Below are positions 35,579 to 44,817 of a DNA stretch of 64,000 bases, piece by piece. The notes below the pieces were generated by a model, which made no database searches, was not told where the DNA came from, and saw only the letters and a program-made list of their open reading frames with translations. This stretch comes from JAHBWV01 sp964588385 (GTDB taxonomy: Bacteria; Planctomycetota; Phycisphaerae; Phycisphaerales; UBA1924). Numbering within the stretch: position 1 is the first letter of the stretch; each line of letters begins with the position of its first letter. Where the stretch lies: assembly GCA_964588385.1 (NCBI GenBank), contig CAZPPG010000004.1:54762-118761 (forward strand). The letters run 5' to 3'. The translations under genes were made by a program, and so were the position numbers.

Positions 35579-36385
35579 ATGCCCAAGCCAGCCACCCCAG
35601 CTCCTCCACCAACCACACCCCGCAAGGGCGCACGCCGCATGGCGGAGGTCGAGCCCGCCATCCTCGCAGAGCTCAACGCGGGCCGGATCGAATCCGCGAC
35701 GCTCGCAGAGATCCTTTCCGTCGACTTTGCCGCGCTCCTCCGCACCATCTCACCCATTGCCGCCAAGCTCGTTCCCACAACCCTCGCCGGAGGCGAGGGC
35801 GGCCTCGGCATCACCAGGCGCATGGAGATGGTCGCCCGCGCTCTCATCGCCACCCACGGCCGCGATGCCATCGACATGTGCATGGGCCACCCCTCCGACT
35901 CCGTCCGCGGCTGGGCCTGCTACGCCATCGGGCAGGTCGACAACCTCCCACTGAAGAAACGCCTCGCCCTCATGAAGCCACTGGCAGACGATCCCAACTC
36001 CGGCGTCCGCGAGTGGGCCTGGATCGGCCTCCGACCGCGTATTGCCGAAGCGCTCGACGAATCCTTTGACCTCCTCCTCCCCTGGACCGCCTCAAAGTCC
36101 CCCAACATCCGGCGCTACGCCAGCGAGATCACCCGTCCCCGCGGCGTCTGGTGCGCCCACCTCGACACGCTGAAACGCAACCCCGCGCCCGGCCTCCCCA
36201 TTCTCCAACCCCTGAACGCCGATCCCACCAAGTACGTGCAGGACTCCGTCGCCAACTGGCTCAACGACGCGTCCAAATCCAATCCCGCATGGGTCAAGAA
36301 AGTCTGTGCCGCGTGGCTGAAGCAGAGCCCAGCACGCGAGACCGAACGCATCTGCCGGCGCGCGATGAGAACGATGGGGACCTGA
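35579..36385 (+). CDS. AlkC-like DNA alkylation repair / HEAT-repeat protein
   Basis: A 268-residue alpha-solenoid protein. Repeated helix pairs include VRGWACYAIGQVDNLPLKK, VREWAWIGLRPRI and the family signature IRRYASEITRPRGVWCAH, LPILQPLNADPTKYVQDSVA and NWLNDASKSNPAWV, which I associate with the AlkC branch of HEAT-like glycosylases that remove alkylated bases. ATG 35579 directly follows the heptamer array and has no ribosome site; ATG 35639 (MAEVEP) is an alternative start. Its catalytic state cannot be judged by eye. Confidence 0.7.
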   Translation: MPKPATPAPPPTTPRKGARRMAEVEPAILAELNAGRIESATLAEILSVDFAALLRTISPIAAKLVPTTLAGGEGGLGITRRMEMVARALIATHGRDAIDMCMGHPSDSVRGWACYAIGQVDNLPLKKRLALMKPLADDPNSGVREWAWIGLRPRIAEALDESFDLLLPWTASKSPNIRRYASEITRPRGVWCAHLDTLKRNPAPGLPILQPLNADPTKYVQDSVANWLNDASKSNPAWVKKVCAAWLKQSPARETERICRRAMRTMGT

Positions 36386-36386
36386 A

Positions 36387-37388
36387 TCACTCGGGCTTCG
36401 TCGCGATCTTCACGATCTCCGCAACCATCTCCGCCGCATCGATCTCCCCCGCGACATACCGCTCCCACGCCGGCAGCACCGCCTCCGTTGCCCTCGGCAC
36501 CTTCGCGTAATACCCGCCCGTCTCGCCGTACGCGACGTGCGTGGGATCAACAACATCCCGCGTCACCTCCGCCGCCGCTGCGAAGATCAGCGTGTGCGGC
36601 ACATCCCGCATCCGTGCATCCGTTGCCGCAACCCCGGCATCCGCCAGCGCCTTCCGCACCGCCTGCAACACCGTCGGCGGCTCCTGCTGCCTCGTGTGCG
36701 AATCCAAGGCATGGATCGCCTCGTGCAGCGACGCCTCCACGAGCGTCGAGCCCTGATGCGCATCGATCGACACGATGCACAGCGCCCCATGCTGACGCGA
36801 CAGCGCCGTAAAGCCGCCGGGTGCGGGTGCATCAACAACCAGATAGACCGGGATCGCCTTGCCCGGATCGGTGATTCCGAGATACGCGCAGATCCGCGCG
36901 ATGCACGAGGGCCCGTGCGCGTCGAGCGCGGCTTCCAGCCCAGCCCTCGCCTCCGTGATCCGCGCCTCATGCCCGGGCCAGACCTCCGCCCGAAACGCTG
37001 GCTCCACCGTCGCGAGCGCATCCGCGTACGCCAGCACCTTCGAGCCGACATCCTCACGGAATCGCCCCGCCATCGCCTCAAGGACCTCCCGCGCCGCCCC
37101 AGAACTCTCCGCCGTCGCAAACAACGCATCCGTGACCGCCCACTGCACTTCATCCCCCGTCAACCTCATCGCCTCCACGGCGGGGGACACGCACGCGGGC
37201 ACGTCCGCGCCCGCCGCCCCCGCCCTCACCAGCATGTGCAATGACAGCAACCCGCTCGTCTGGATGTCGATCGTCGACGCGACCACACGATCGCTCGCCA
37301 GAGGAGACACGGGCTGCCCATCCTGCGCTCGGGCCGGCACAGAAAAGACCAGGAGCGTGACAGCGACGAGCAGGAGGTTCCAGATCAT
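36387..37388 (-). CDS. Exported protein with HEAIH metalloprotease-like site
   Basis: A 333-residue protein with a signal peptide (IWNLLLVAVTLLVFSVPARA) from ATG 37388. The only recognisable site is HEAIHALDSH at about 222-231, an HExxH with a following Asp, in VEASLHEAIHALD; a distant glutamate that would complete a gluzincin is not obvious. Most of the rest is helical and Ala-rich. It may be a zinc protease or a pseudo-protease. It lies 70 bases downstream of the oxidase gene, same strand, and ends 1 base from the stop of the AlkC-like gene. Confidence 0.5.
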   Translation of the reverse strand: MIWNLLLVAVTLLVFSVPARAQDGQPVSPLASDRVVASTIDIQTSGLLSLHMLVRAGAAGADVPACVSPAVEAMRLTGDEVQWAVTDALFATAESSGAAREVLEAMAGRFREDVGSKVLAYADALATVEPAFRAEVWPGHEARITEARAGLEAALDAHGPSCIARICAYLGITDPGKAIPVYLVVDAPAPGGFTALSRQHGALCIVSIDAHQGSTLVEASLHEAIHALDSHTRQQEPPTVLQAVRKALADAGVAATDARMRDVPHTLIFAAAAEVTRDVVDPTHVAYGETGGYYAKVPRATEAVLPAWERYVAGEIDAAEMVAEIVKIATKPE

Positions 37389-37458
37389 GGTGATTGAATC
37401 CGCTGAGGCAGGGCCGAGAACGACGAGTGAACAGAGATGCCGTACGCGCCGAATCCCG

Positions 37459-38460
37459 TCACGCCCCCCGTTCCACCATCTGCGCCACTTCTTCCGCGCA
37501 CCCGCGCGCAATCGTGTACCCAGAGCCCCCGTGCCCATAGTTGTGAATGATCCGCGCATCCCCCACATCCCGCTCCACACGCACCGCGTCGCGATACGGC
37601 CGCAGACCCGCCACCACGCGCAGCACCTCGCGCGGCACCACCCCGTACCGCGCCGCCCGCGCCAGCATCACCTCCGTCAACGCGGGATCCGGCCCGGGCA
37701 ACGTCCCGTCCGCGAACGCCTCCGACCACTCCGCCGTGCATCCGCCGATGATCACCTCATCCCGCCTCGGAATCACATAGAACACCGACTTCGGATCGCG
37801 CTCGTCTGCCATCGCCCGACCCAGATCAAACCCCTCGGGCGACGCGACCACGACCTGCCCGAAGAGCGGCCGGATCGTCCGATCCCCGCACAACACCCGC
37901 GCCCCCAGCCCCGTGCAGTTCACCACAACATCCGGCGCCGCGCCCCCAACCCTGCCCCCAACCCCACCCTCAAAGCACGCCCCCAGCGACTCCACCCTCC
38001 CGACCTCAACCGGTCTCTCTAACTTCGACGCAAGCCAATCCATATGAAACCGCGGATCAACCCGCGGCGCGGTAAACCGCCACGCGAACGGCGCACCATT
38101 CCACCGCCGCGCCGCATCCCCCGCGCGCTCCGCCTCCACCAGCTCCAAGTCCTCAATCTCCTCACCCCACCACGGCGTCACCGCCCGATCATCCAACTCC
38201 AGCATCCCCAGCACATCCACGCCCGCGCCCGGCTCACGCCGCGCCAGCTCAACCAGCCACCGCCGCGCGACAGTCGCCCACTTGGACACTTTCTCACGCG
38301 GCTCGGCCCAGAACGGGAACCAGATCGCCCCCGCCACCGACGACGTGATCGCCGCCCCCGTCGCCGCCCCGATCACACGCACGCGATGTCCGCGCTCCTG
38401 AAGCGTCAGCGCTGTCGTCAGCCCGATGACCCCCGCCCCGATGACCGTGATCTGCGCCAT
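37459..38460 (-). CDS. D-amino-acid oxidase family FAD enzyme
   Basis: A 333-residue flavoprotein. The FAD loop VIGAGVIGL (GxGxxG at 8-13) starts the protein; further hallmarks are VVNCTGLGAR, YVIPRRDEVIIGGC, RVVAGLRPYRDAVRVE and the end block IHNYGHGGSGYTIARG, the DAAO signature. Such enzymes oxidise D-amino acids to 2-oxo acids, ammonia and hydrogen peroxide. In a bacterium it may recycle D-amino acids from peptidoglycan. No signal peptide, so cytoplasmic. RBS GGCGGA lies before ATG 38460. Preceded by the exported esterase gene on the same strand with 21 bases between. Confidence 0.85.
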   Translation of the reverse strand: MAQITVIGAGVIGLTTALTLQERGHRVRVIGAATGAAITSSVAGAIWFPFWAEPREKVSKWATVARRWLVELARREPGAGVDVLGMLELDDRAVTPWWGEEIEDLELVEAERAGDAARRWNGAPFAWRFTAPRVDPRFHMDWLASKLERPVEVGRVESLGACFEGGVGGRVGGAAPDVVVNCTGLGARVLCGDRTIRPLFGQVVVASPEGFDLGRAMADERDPKSVFYVIPRRDEVIIGGCTAEWSEAFADGTLPGPDPALTEVMLARAARYGVVPREVLRVVAGLRPYRDAVRVERDVGDARIIHNYGHGGSGYTIARGCAEEVAQMVERGA

Positions 38461-38481
38461 CGAACGATCCGCCCTCCCGCT

Positions 38482-40008
38482 TCAGTTCCCGCTCTCCACC
38501 GTCGCCGGCTCGCCCGCCTCAGTCTCCGACCGCTCCTCAGCCAACGCCGCGAACATCGCCACAAGCCCCGGCGGATAGATCGTGTGAGGCATCCCCTTCA
38601 CGATCACCACCTCCGCATCGCTCCCGAGCCCCTTGAGCGACTCCGCGAGAAGCTTCGTCGCCCCTTCCAGATAGAACGAATCCATCCCGCCCGCATACAC
38701 GTGGATCTTCCCCGCAACCTTCGGCGCCAGTGTCGCCCAGTTCCGCTCCATCACAAGCCGAATATCAAACGGCTCCCAGGACCTCGCGACCTCCGTATCA
38801 ACCGCGCCCGTCGCGCGATCAAACAACTCCCGCGGCTTGCCGTCCTCCCCACGCGCAGAGAACGTCGCCTCGAACGAGCCGATCTGCCCGCCCGGGCCCA
38901 TCGCAGACTCCATCGCCACAAAGTCCTTGTAGAGCAGCACCACCCGATCACCCTGCCTCGCCAATGGCCGCGCCGCCCCCGCCTCATCCACGTACATGTT
39001 CGCGCCCGGCTCGTACAGGTTGATCCGCTGAAAGTCCCGGAAGTCCACAGGGTCCGGACAGTGCGACCAGCACGATCCGAACGCATCCGGGTACGTCACC
39101 TGCAGCCACAGCGCCGCCCACCCGCCCGAAGACCCGCCCGTCACCGCACGCCTCTCCGCCCCCCCCACACCACCCGCCCCGCGAAACTCCTCCTCAATCG
39201 CCGGGATCAGCTCCTCCACCAACGCCCTGCCCCGCGGCCCGTTTGTCGCCGAATCCACGAACACGCTGTGCCCCCAGTAGCAACTCGCATCCGGCACAAT
39301 GATCAGACACTCATCCGCCCCCTGCACCCGCGAGAACACCCGCTCCATATCGTGGATCTCGCTGTGGTCGCCCCCGAATCCCGTCAGCCAGTACACGGTC
39401 GGATACGTCCGCTCCGCATCCTCCTCCCAACCCGCCGGCAGCCGCACACCCGCCCGCATCACCACCTCGCGCCCATGAAACGCCGACAGCAGCGGCGACA
39501 CCATCTCGAACACCTTGACCCGCTCCGTCTCCTCAAACGGCTCCGTCTCCACACGCCTATCGAGCGTCAGCGCAACATCAAGCCCCTCTTCCGTGATCTC
39601 CACCCTCACCGGCTCCGAGATCGGGTCACCCTCGCCGCGCCCGGGATCCGGCGACTCCGGATTCAGCCGCCCAAACGCCTGCGCCACATACGTCCCGGGC
39701 GCGATCTCCGTCACCCCCTTCGGATACGACACCTGCGACCCGTCGATCGTCACGTGCTCACCGGGCTCCAGCCCCACAACATCAACCGCCAGGATCTGCG
39801 CCGGATCGAACCAGTCCCCCACGCTCAGCCGCGGCTCAACCCCATCATCCTCCGCAAGCACCACATACAGCCGCCCCGTGTACGCCTCCGCGTGCGTCGC
39901 GGGATCGATCCGCACGCGAAACGCGGGCCCCGTGCCGCCCGCAAACGCCAGAGGAGCCAGCGCCACCAACACCATCGCACACCCAGAGACGCGTCGGCCA
40001 ACTCGCAT
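38482..40008 (-). CDS. Exported alpha/beta-hydrolase (putative esterase)
   Basis: A 508-residue protein with a signal peptide (CAMVLVALAPLAFA-GG). About residues 25-170 are an N-terminal beta domain (RVRIDPATHAEAYTGRLYVV). The hydrolase part contains YPTVYWLTGFGGDHSEI, LIIVPDASCYWGHSVF, the nucleophile elbow VTGGSSGGWAA near residue 290, and VIVKGMPHTIYPP with a likely catalytic His. This pattern fits the EstA/enterochelin-esterase-like family. Substrate unknown; probably periplasmic carbohydrate ester or peptide ester cleavage. A hairpin in the upstream spacer may terminate the FKBP transcript. Confidence 0.72.
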   Translation of the reverse strand: MRVGRRVSGCAMVLVALAPLAFAGGTGPAFRVRIDPATHAEAYTGRLYVVLAEDDGVEPRLSVGDWFDPAQILAVDVVGLEPGEHVTIDGSQVSYPKGVTEIAPGTYVAQAFGRLNPESPDPGRGEGDPISEPVRVEITEEGLDVALTLDRRVETEPFEETERVKVFEMVSPLLSAFHGREVVMRAGVRLPAGWEEDAERTYPTVYWLTGFGGDHSEIHDMERVFSRVQGADECLIIVPDASCYWGHSVFVDSATNGPRGRALVEELIPAIEEEFRGAGGVGGAERRAVTGGSSGGWAALWLQVTYPDAFGSCWSHCPDPVDFRDFQRINLYEPGANMYVDEAGAARPLARQGDRVVLLYKDFVAMESAMGPGGQIGSFEATFSARGEDGKPRELFDRATGAVDTEVARSWEPFDIRLVMERNWATLAPKVAGKIHVYAGGMDSFYLEGATKLLAESLKGLGSDAEVVIVKGMPHTIYPPGLVAMFAALAEERSETEAGEPATVESGN

Positions 40009-40080
40009 ACAGACTCCTCACGCTCAAACCGCCCTCACACCGGAAGCCGGCCTCACGTCAACACCGGCACATACGCGAAA

Positions 40081-40112
40081 CGGGCGTCGCCCGTCAGAGA
40101 CGTCGACGCCCG
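40081..40112 (-). terminator. Strong hairpin after the FKBP gene, terminator-like on the minus strand
   Basis: Arms CGGGCGTCG (40081-40089) and CGACGCCCG (40104-40112) pair perfectly around a 14-base loop. Read on the minus strand, the stem is followed by TTTCGC. It sits 39 bases after the FKBP stop. The T-run is short, so termination is possible but not certain. Confidence 0.45.
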
Positions 40113-40150
40113 CGATAGATCACACATCCGAACGTCGTCGCGATCGCAAC

Positions 40151-40987
40151 TTACCGCCCCGGTTCCGACAGGTTCCGCACCGCGATAAGTTGCAGCTCAA
40201 CCGTCAGCGGCACATTCTGCGGAATGTTCGACCCGAACTGCGGCGGGATGAACGCCATCTGAGGCGGCACCACCAGCTTCCGCTTCCCGCCCACCTTCAT
40301 CCCATCAACGCCGAACTGCAGCGCGTTGAACTCGCCGGGGATCCAGACATACGGGCTGTCCGACTTGGCCTCGCCGACCACCGCGCCCGACGCGTCCTTG
40401 ATCACGTGCACCGTCACCGGCACGCACTCAAATCCCGCGGCCTGGCCCGTGCCCTCCTCCAGATCCTCAACCTGCAGCGCATCCACCATCTGGATCACAA
40501 ACACCAGGTCCGCGTTCGGCGGAATGTCCGCGCCCGCGCCCTGCTCGCCATAGCCCAGAGCCGCCGGAATCGTCAGGCGACGCACGCCGCCCACCTTCAT
40601 CCCCGGCACGCCCTTCCCCCACCCCTGGATCACGCCGTTCAGCGGGAACGCGATCGGCTCCCCGCGCTCGAACGACGAATCAAACACCTTGCCGTCCGCC
40701 TTCAGCGTCCCGTGGTAGTGCGCCACCACAACCCCGCCCGGCTTGATCTCAAACCCCTCGCCGATCTTGATGTCCTCAACGATCAGCCCGCCCTCAAGCT
40801 CCTGTCGATTCACAACCTCTCCTTCAGGCACGGGGATCGGATTCGCGGGCGGCTGCTGCTGAGCCATCGCCTGCGCCAGCATCTGCTGGATCTGCTCCTC
40901 CGTCATCTGCGGCTGACCTTCCTGGGCGAATGCCGGAGCCCCGAAAAACAGAGCAACAGCGGGAATAACTGCAAACGTGATGCGCAT
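40151..40987 (-). CDS. Exported double-FKBP peptidyl-prolyl isomerase
   Basis: A 278-residue protein; ATG 40987 has GAGGA 6 bases upstream and opens a signal peptide (ITFAVIPAVALFFGAPAFA). A Gln-rich segment (MLAQAMAQQQPP) precedes the first FKBP domain (about 65-165): VVVAHYHGTLKADGKVFDSS, FPLNGVIQGWGKGVPGMK, RLTIPAALGYGEQG, all key pocket residues present. A second domain (about 170-278) keeps the fold (MKVGGKRKLVVPPQMAF, NIPQNVPLTVELQL) but has lost most catalytic aromatic residues. It likely folds exported proteins in the periplasm. Confidence 0.85.
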   Translation of the reverse strand: MRITFAVIPAVALFFGAPAFAQEGQPQMTEEQIQQMLAQAMAQQQPPANPIPVPEGEVVNRQELEGGLIVEDIKIGEGFEIKPGGVVVAHYHGTLKADGKVFDSSFERGEPIAFPLNGVIQGWGKGVPGMKVGGVRRLTIPAALGYGEQGAGADIPPNADLVFVIQMVDALQVEDLEEGTGQAAGFECVPVTVHVIKDASGAVVGEAKSDSPYVWIPGEFNALQFGVDGMKVGGKRKLVVPPQMAFIPPQFGSNIPQNVPLTVELQLIAVRNLSEPGR

Positions 40988-41107
40988 GAGAGTCCTCGTG
41001 GATGCGGGCCTCCACATCGCCCGCAAGTGCTGGTAATGCGTGCTGCCGGAAACCGAAGCCCGAAGCGTAGGTAACCCGCCCGTAACGAGACCATCCCGGC
41101 TCTCCGC

Positions 41108-41274
41108 CGCCAAAGGCGACGCCTCCCGTGCCACCGGCTGCTTATCAGCCAGTGCGCTTCGCAGTGCCTCTTCAGGAACGCAGTACCGACAGAATACAGC
41201 CCAGGCCGTATGGGCTGGGCGCCCGCCCGCCCGAAGGGCGCTTCCTTTGAACGCGTTGCATTCGCCGAAGGCGA
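41108..41274. repeat. Cluster of six short hairpins upstream of the FKBP gene
   Basis: Within 167 bases: CGCC-AAA-GGCG (41108-41118); CACCGGCTG-CTTAT-CAGCCAGTG (41132-41154, one mismatch); TGCG-CTT-CGCA (41153-41163); CAGCCCA/TGGGCTG with loop GGCCGTA (41197-41217); CGCCC-GAA-GGGCG (41228-41240); TCGCC-GAA-GGCGA (41262-41274). No gene is seen between 40988 and 41276. The second element matches one at 52123 in loop and flanks but with changed paired bases. Confidence 0.65.
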
Positions 41275-41276
41275 CA

Positions 41277-42401
41277 TCAATCCTCTCCCCCATCCACCAA
41301 CTCAAACGACATCACCATGTTCACCGACAGCGGATCCCCATCATCCACCACGCCCAGCAGCACCCTGCTCGTCGGCGACACCCGCGGCCCCAGACACAGC
41401 CCCTCCAGATTCTGATTCAAGAACCCCGACCACACCAGCCGCTTCCTGACCGGCTCAAACTCCGCCCCCTCCAACCCCCCGATCCCCGCCACATCCGTCG
41501 GCGTCCCCTCCGCCGGATCAACCAGATAGATGGAGTTCCTGAAGAGCCCCTCGCCCGAGGCAAACGACCGCTCCAGCACGAGAAGTCTGCCGCCCGAGAT
41601 CGCGACCACATCGCTCACCCCCGACCGCCCTCCCCTCATCATCGCGCCGTGCAGCGGCTCCGTGAGATACACATACTGAACATCTGGCGCGGCCCCCTCG
41701 CCGCCCCCGCCCACGACCGTCCGTGTCAGCCGCGCCAGCGTGCCACGCTCCGGCGTCGACCGCTCGCCATCGACCGTCAGCGCCTCCTCGTTCGCGATCC
41801 ACAGGTCCCCCGTCTCCGGACAACGCGCGAGCGACTCCAATCCAAGGTTTGCACGCAGATGGCCCGGCTCGGCAAAGACCGACGGCACCGCAACCGTTCC
41901 CATCAGCGCGCCGCTCGACAGGTCAAACTGCTTGATCGCGGGTCCCGCCTCATCAGAAATGAACACCGAGTTGCTCGTGCCACCCGCAAACGCGATCCCC
42001 TCGTGATCGCCGCTCACCTCCAGCGTCAACCCCTCGCCGATCGCCAGACTCGCGATCGATCCATCCTCCTTGAAGCCCACGCGCAGCCGCACAACCTTGT
42101 CGGAGTTGTCGATGACCACCGCAAAGATCGAGTCCCCCGCCTCCGCCGACAGCCATGTCACCCCGCTCATGCCGCGGATCTTGAACGCCGTCCCGTGCTG
42201 ATCCGTCGCCGCCGCCGCCAGCAGCTGACTCCCGCGCTGCTCGATGCGGAGCTCGTCCGATGGGTCCGCATGCACCTCCGCCGAGGGCTCCGCTGCATCT
42301 CCCGGAACGACCACCCGCGGCGGCACCTCCGCCCTCGCGCCACCTGCGACCACAAGCCCCACCGCGGTCGTCGCGCACCACACACTCGCCCTCAACATCA
42401 T
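41277..42401 (-). CDS. Exported phytase-esterase-like beta-propeller protein
   Basis: A 374-residue protein with a signal peptide (SVWCATTAVGLVVAGGARA) from ATG 42401 or the adjacent ATG 42398. The body has repeated propeller-type strands: GMSGVTWLSAEAGDSIFAVV, GDHEGIAFAGGTSNSVFISD, LESLARCPETGDLWIANEEA, SDVVAISGGRLLVLERSF and GLEGAEFEPVRKRLVW ending in NLEGLCLGPRV. The order NxEG(I/L)..., ANEE, VLER matches the family known as esterase-like activity of phytase. Substrate unknown. It is followed by the hairpin cluster and then the FKBP gene. Confidence 0.65.
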   Translation of the reverse strand: MMLRASVWCATTAVGLVVAGGARAEVPPRVVVPGDAAEPSAEVHADPSDELRIEQRGSQLLAAAATDQHGTAFKIRGMSGVTWLSAEAGDSIFAVVIDNSDKVVRLRVGFKEDGSIASLAIGEGLTLEVSGDHEGIAFAGGTSNSVFISDEAGPAIKQFDLSSGALMGTVAVPSVFAEPGHLRANLGLESLARCPETGDLWIANEEALTVDGERSTPERGTLARLTRTVVGGGGEGAAPDVQYVYLTEPLHGAMMRGGRSGVSDVVAISGGRLLVLERSFASGEGLFRNSIYLVDPAEGTPTDVAGIGGLEGAEFEPVRKRLVWSGFLNQNLEGLCLGPRVSPTSRVLLGVVDDGDPLSVNMVMSFELVDGGED

Positions 42402-42501
42402 GTGACATCGTAGAGTCGGACGCTCCTGAGACCCAACGGGCCGCTCCAACCAGAGCCCGGGGCAAGGGAGTCGCGCAGCGACGACCAGCCCCGAATGCCC
42501 C

Positions 42502-43536
42502 TCACGGCCTCATCTCCCGATCCCGCATCATCCCGATCAACCCCTCCACCACTCGCGCCATCGACTCGTAATCCAACTTATCCGGCGTGTCCGTCGCCTT
42601 GTGATAGTGCGGATACCGCAGCGGCGCGGTGTCCGTCACCATGAACGCCGCATACCCCGCCTCGTCGTACCCGCGATGGTCCGACCACATCGCCATCTCA
42701 ATCTTCGGCGGCACGGACGCCGCCAACAGCGGAAACGCACCCGTCCGCGCAAACGCCTCCGCGCACGCCCTCACCGCCGGCCTGCTCTTCTCCATCCCCA
42801 CAAACGCGATGAAATCACCCGTCGAGGGCAGCACCGCCGCCAGCACATCGTTCGGCCACGTCTGCGACCTCTTCTCCGTGCTGTAACACCCGATCGTCTC
42901 CAGACAGAACATCGCGCGAATGTCCACGCCCGCCTTCATGCACGACGCGGCGTCGATCTGGCTTCCCATCCCATTGAAGTTGAAGTGTGGCGGCTCCTCG
43001 TTCGCATACAGCATGAACCGGATCGTGTACGCGTGTGGCGTCGCGCGCAGCGCGCGGGCCATCGCCAAGACGCCCGCCACCCCGCTCGCATTGTCGTTCG
43101 CCGCCGGACACCCCTCCACGCTGTCATAGTGGGCCCCGATCACGATCACCCGCTCCGGTTGCTCCGTCCCCGGCAAGATCGCCTCGATGTTGAAGGACGG
43201 CCCCAGGTGGCACTCGACCTCGATCTTCCGGGGCTCATACCCCGCCTTCGTCAGCGATGCCATCAGAAAGTCCGCCGCCAGCGCGTACCGCTCCGGCGCG
43301 AACGTGCTGCGAGGCCCGATGTCCGTCGCCAGGATCTCGACATCCCGCTTCAACTCCGCCGCGAGCGCGCGCGTGTCATCCGATAGGACTCCCAGTTCCG
43401 GCCGCGCCAGTTTCAGGTATGGAATCCCCGGAAGTCCCACCTCGTCCTCCAGCGCAACAAGCCCCGCACCCTCCTGTGCGCATGCGCCCGTCCCTCCAAA
43501 GAGGCACATCACCACCGCCGCCGCGATACGCACCAT
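42502..43536 (-). CDS. Exported M28-family zinc aminopeptidase
   Basis: A 344-residue peptidase with a signal peptide (MVRIAAAVVMCLFGGTGACA); ATG 43545 is an alternative start. All M28 metal ligands can be seen: HYDSV (His136), ANDNASG (Asp148), ANEEPPHF (general-base and metal-binding Glu pair near 180), and late SDHRGYDEAGYAAFMVTDT with Asp and the closing HYHKATDTPDKLDY His. It would remove N-terminal residues from peptides in the periplasm. It is divergent from the ExbB operon (106 bases between). Confidence 0.88.
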   Translation of the reverse strand: MVRIAAAVVMCLFGGTGACAQEGAGLVALEDEVGLPGIPYLKLARPELGVLSDDTRALAAELKRDVEILATDIGPRSTFAPERYALAADFLMASLTKAGYEPRKIEVECHLGPSFNIEAILPGTEQPERVIVIGAHYDSVEGCPAANDNASGVAGVLAMARALRATPHAYTIRFMLYANEEPPHFNFNGMGSQIDAASCMKAGVDIRAMFCLETIGCYSTEKRSQTWPNDVLAAVLPSTGDFIAFVGMEKSRPAVRACAEAFARTGAFPLLAASVPPKIEMAMWSDHRGYDEAGYAAFMVTDTAPLRYPHYHKATDTPDKLDYESMARVVEGLIGMMRDREMRP

Positions 43537-43642
43537 ACACCACATCGAAAGCCAGTGTTCGGACACGACCCGTCCCGCTTTCACCCCTCCGACCACCCCG
43601 CGCCGTGCGGCTCGCCCCCATTCCACGTACCATGACCCGCGC

Positions 43643-44410
43643 ATGGACGCCGCACTCACAATCGCCCACTCCCTTCACGCCTTCACCCTCGCCCAATCCA
43701 CGCCCCCAACCACGGGCGTGCCCGTGAACTCCGGCGAATCGGGCTCCATCGCCATGGGCCTCTGGCCCCTCTTCATCCAGTCCTTCGACCTCTTCAGCAT
43801 CGTCCTCATCCTCGGCTCCGTCGCCGCGGTCGCCATCATCGTCCGAAACCTCTTCGATGTCCGCGCCGCCGTCATCGCGCCGACCAAGTCCCTTGAACGC
43901 ATCGCCGATCTCTGCCGTGCCAACCGTGTCGCCGAACTCGAGCACGCGATCGCCGACGACAAGTCCTTCATCGGTGACGCCCTCCGCCCCGCGCTCGCGG
44001 CCCGCACCGCGGCCTCAGGAAATCCGCGCGACGCCATGCACGAGGCCGCCAACCTCGGCGCGTCCGAGGCCCACGCCCACTGGTCGCGCCGCGTCGAGCC
44101 CCTCGCCATCATCGGCAACCTCGCCCCCCTGGTGGGGCTCGCTGGAACCGTCTGGGGCATGATCCTCGCCTTTGCCTCCCTCTCCGCCGCCGGCGGCCGC
44201 GCCTCTCCCACCGAACTCTCCCTCGGCATCTCCAAGGCGCTGATGCACACGCTGCTCGGCCTCATGCTCGCCATCCCCGCCCTTGCGTTCGCCGCCTTCT
44301 TCCGGGCCCGCATCGAACGCGCCATCGGCCGCGCGATCGTTGTGTGCGCCGAAGCCGTCGATCGCCTCGCATCCACCTCACCCGATGCGCCCGCGGGCCG
44401 CAAGTCATGA
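43643..44410 (+). CDS. MotA/TolQ/ExbB proton-channel protein
   Basis: A 255-residue inner-membrane protein from ATG 43643. Three helices: FSIVLILGSVAAVAIIVRNL (about 55-75), AIIGNLAPLVGLAGTVWGMI (about 155-175) and LMHTLLGLMLAIPALAFAAF (about 198-218), the usual ExbB/TolQ topology; LAPLVGLAGTVWGM is the signature. With the two ExbD proteins encoded downstream it would use proton flow to energise TonB-like or Tol-like transport. No tonB or receptor gene lies beside it. Confidence 0.85.
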   Translation: MDAALTIAHSLHAFTLAQSTPPTTGVPVNSGESGSIAMGLWPLFIQSFDLFSIVLILGSVAAVAIIVRNLFDVRAAVIAPTKSLERIADLCRANRVAELEHAIADDKSFIGDALRPALAARTAASGNPRDAMHEAANLGASEAHAHWSRRVEPLAIIGNLAPLVGLAGTVWGMILAFASLSAAGGRASPTELSLGISKALMHTLLGLMLAIPALAFAAFFRARIERAIGRAIVVCAEAVDRLASTSPDAPAGRKS

Positions 44411-44817
44411 GGCCCCTGGCCTCCAACGCCGCGCACGCCTCCGGCCACATCAACGTGACGCCGCTCATCGACGTCGTCATGGTGATGATCGTCTTCTTCC
44501 TCATCGTCGGCAAACTCGCCTCCGACCAGCGCAGCGAGGTGGACCTCCCCGTCGCCGCCGCCAAGCCCCTCCAATCCGACCCACACACGCTCATCATCAA
44601 CGTCCCCGCCGATCGCTCCATCATCCTCGCTGGCGAAGCGATCCCCGCGGCTGACCTCGCCGTCCGCCTGCGCTCGGCCCTCGCCGACCACCCCGACCTC
44701 CTCGTCCAGATCCGCGCCGATCGCACCCTCGCCTACGCCGACATCCTCCCCATCCTCACCGCCTGCCGCGAGAACCGGATCTCCCGCGTCCGCCTCGCCA
44801 CGGAGGGCGCCGAGTGA
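44407..44817 (+). CDS. ExbD/TolR-family protein 1
   Basis: One hundred and thirty-six residues starting in an ATGA overlap with the ExbB gene. A single N-terminal helix follows the conserved lead INVTPLIDVVMVMIVFFLIV, in which the aspartate in the helix is the proton site, then the periplasmic domain (LIINVPADRSIILAGEAI; LVQIRADRTLAYADILPIL). Together with the second ExbD it would form the stator dimer or heterodimer with ExbB. Confidence 0.85.
   Translation: MRPLASNAAHASGHINVTPLIDVVMVMIVFFLIVGKLASDQRSEVDLPVAAAKPLQSDPHTLIINVPADRSIILAGEAIPAADLAVRLRSALADHPDLLVQIRADRTLAYADILPILTACRENRISRVRLATEGAE

Noticed and set aside
38044..40188. 714-codon plus-strand frame opposite the oxidase and esterase genes
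   Set aside because: Composition is Arg/His/Pro-dominated and it covers two well-supported minus-strand genes.
41040..42413. Plus-strand frame opposite the phytase-like gene
   Set aside because: Arg/His/Pro-rich antisense of a gene with signal peptide and propeller repeats.
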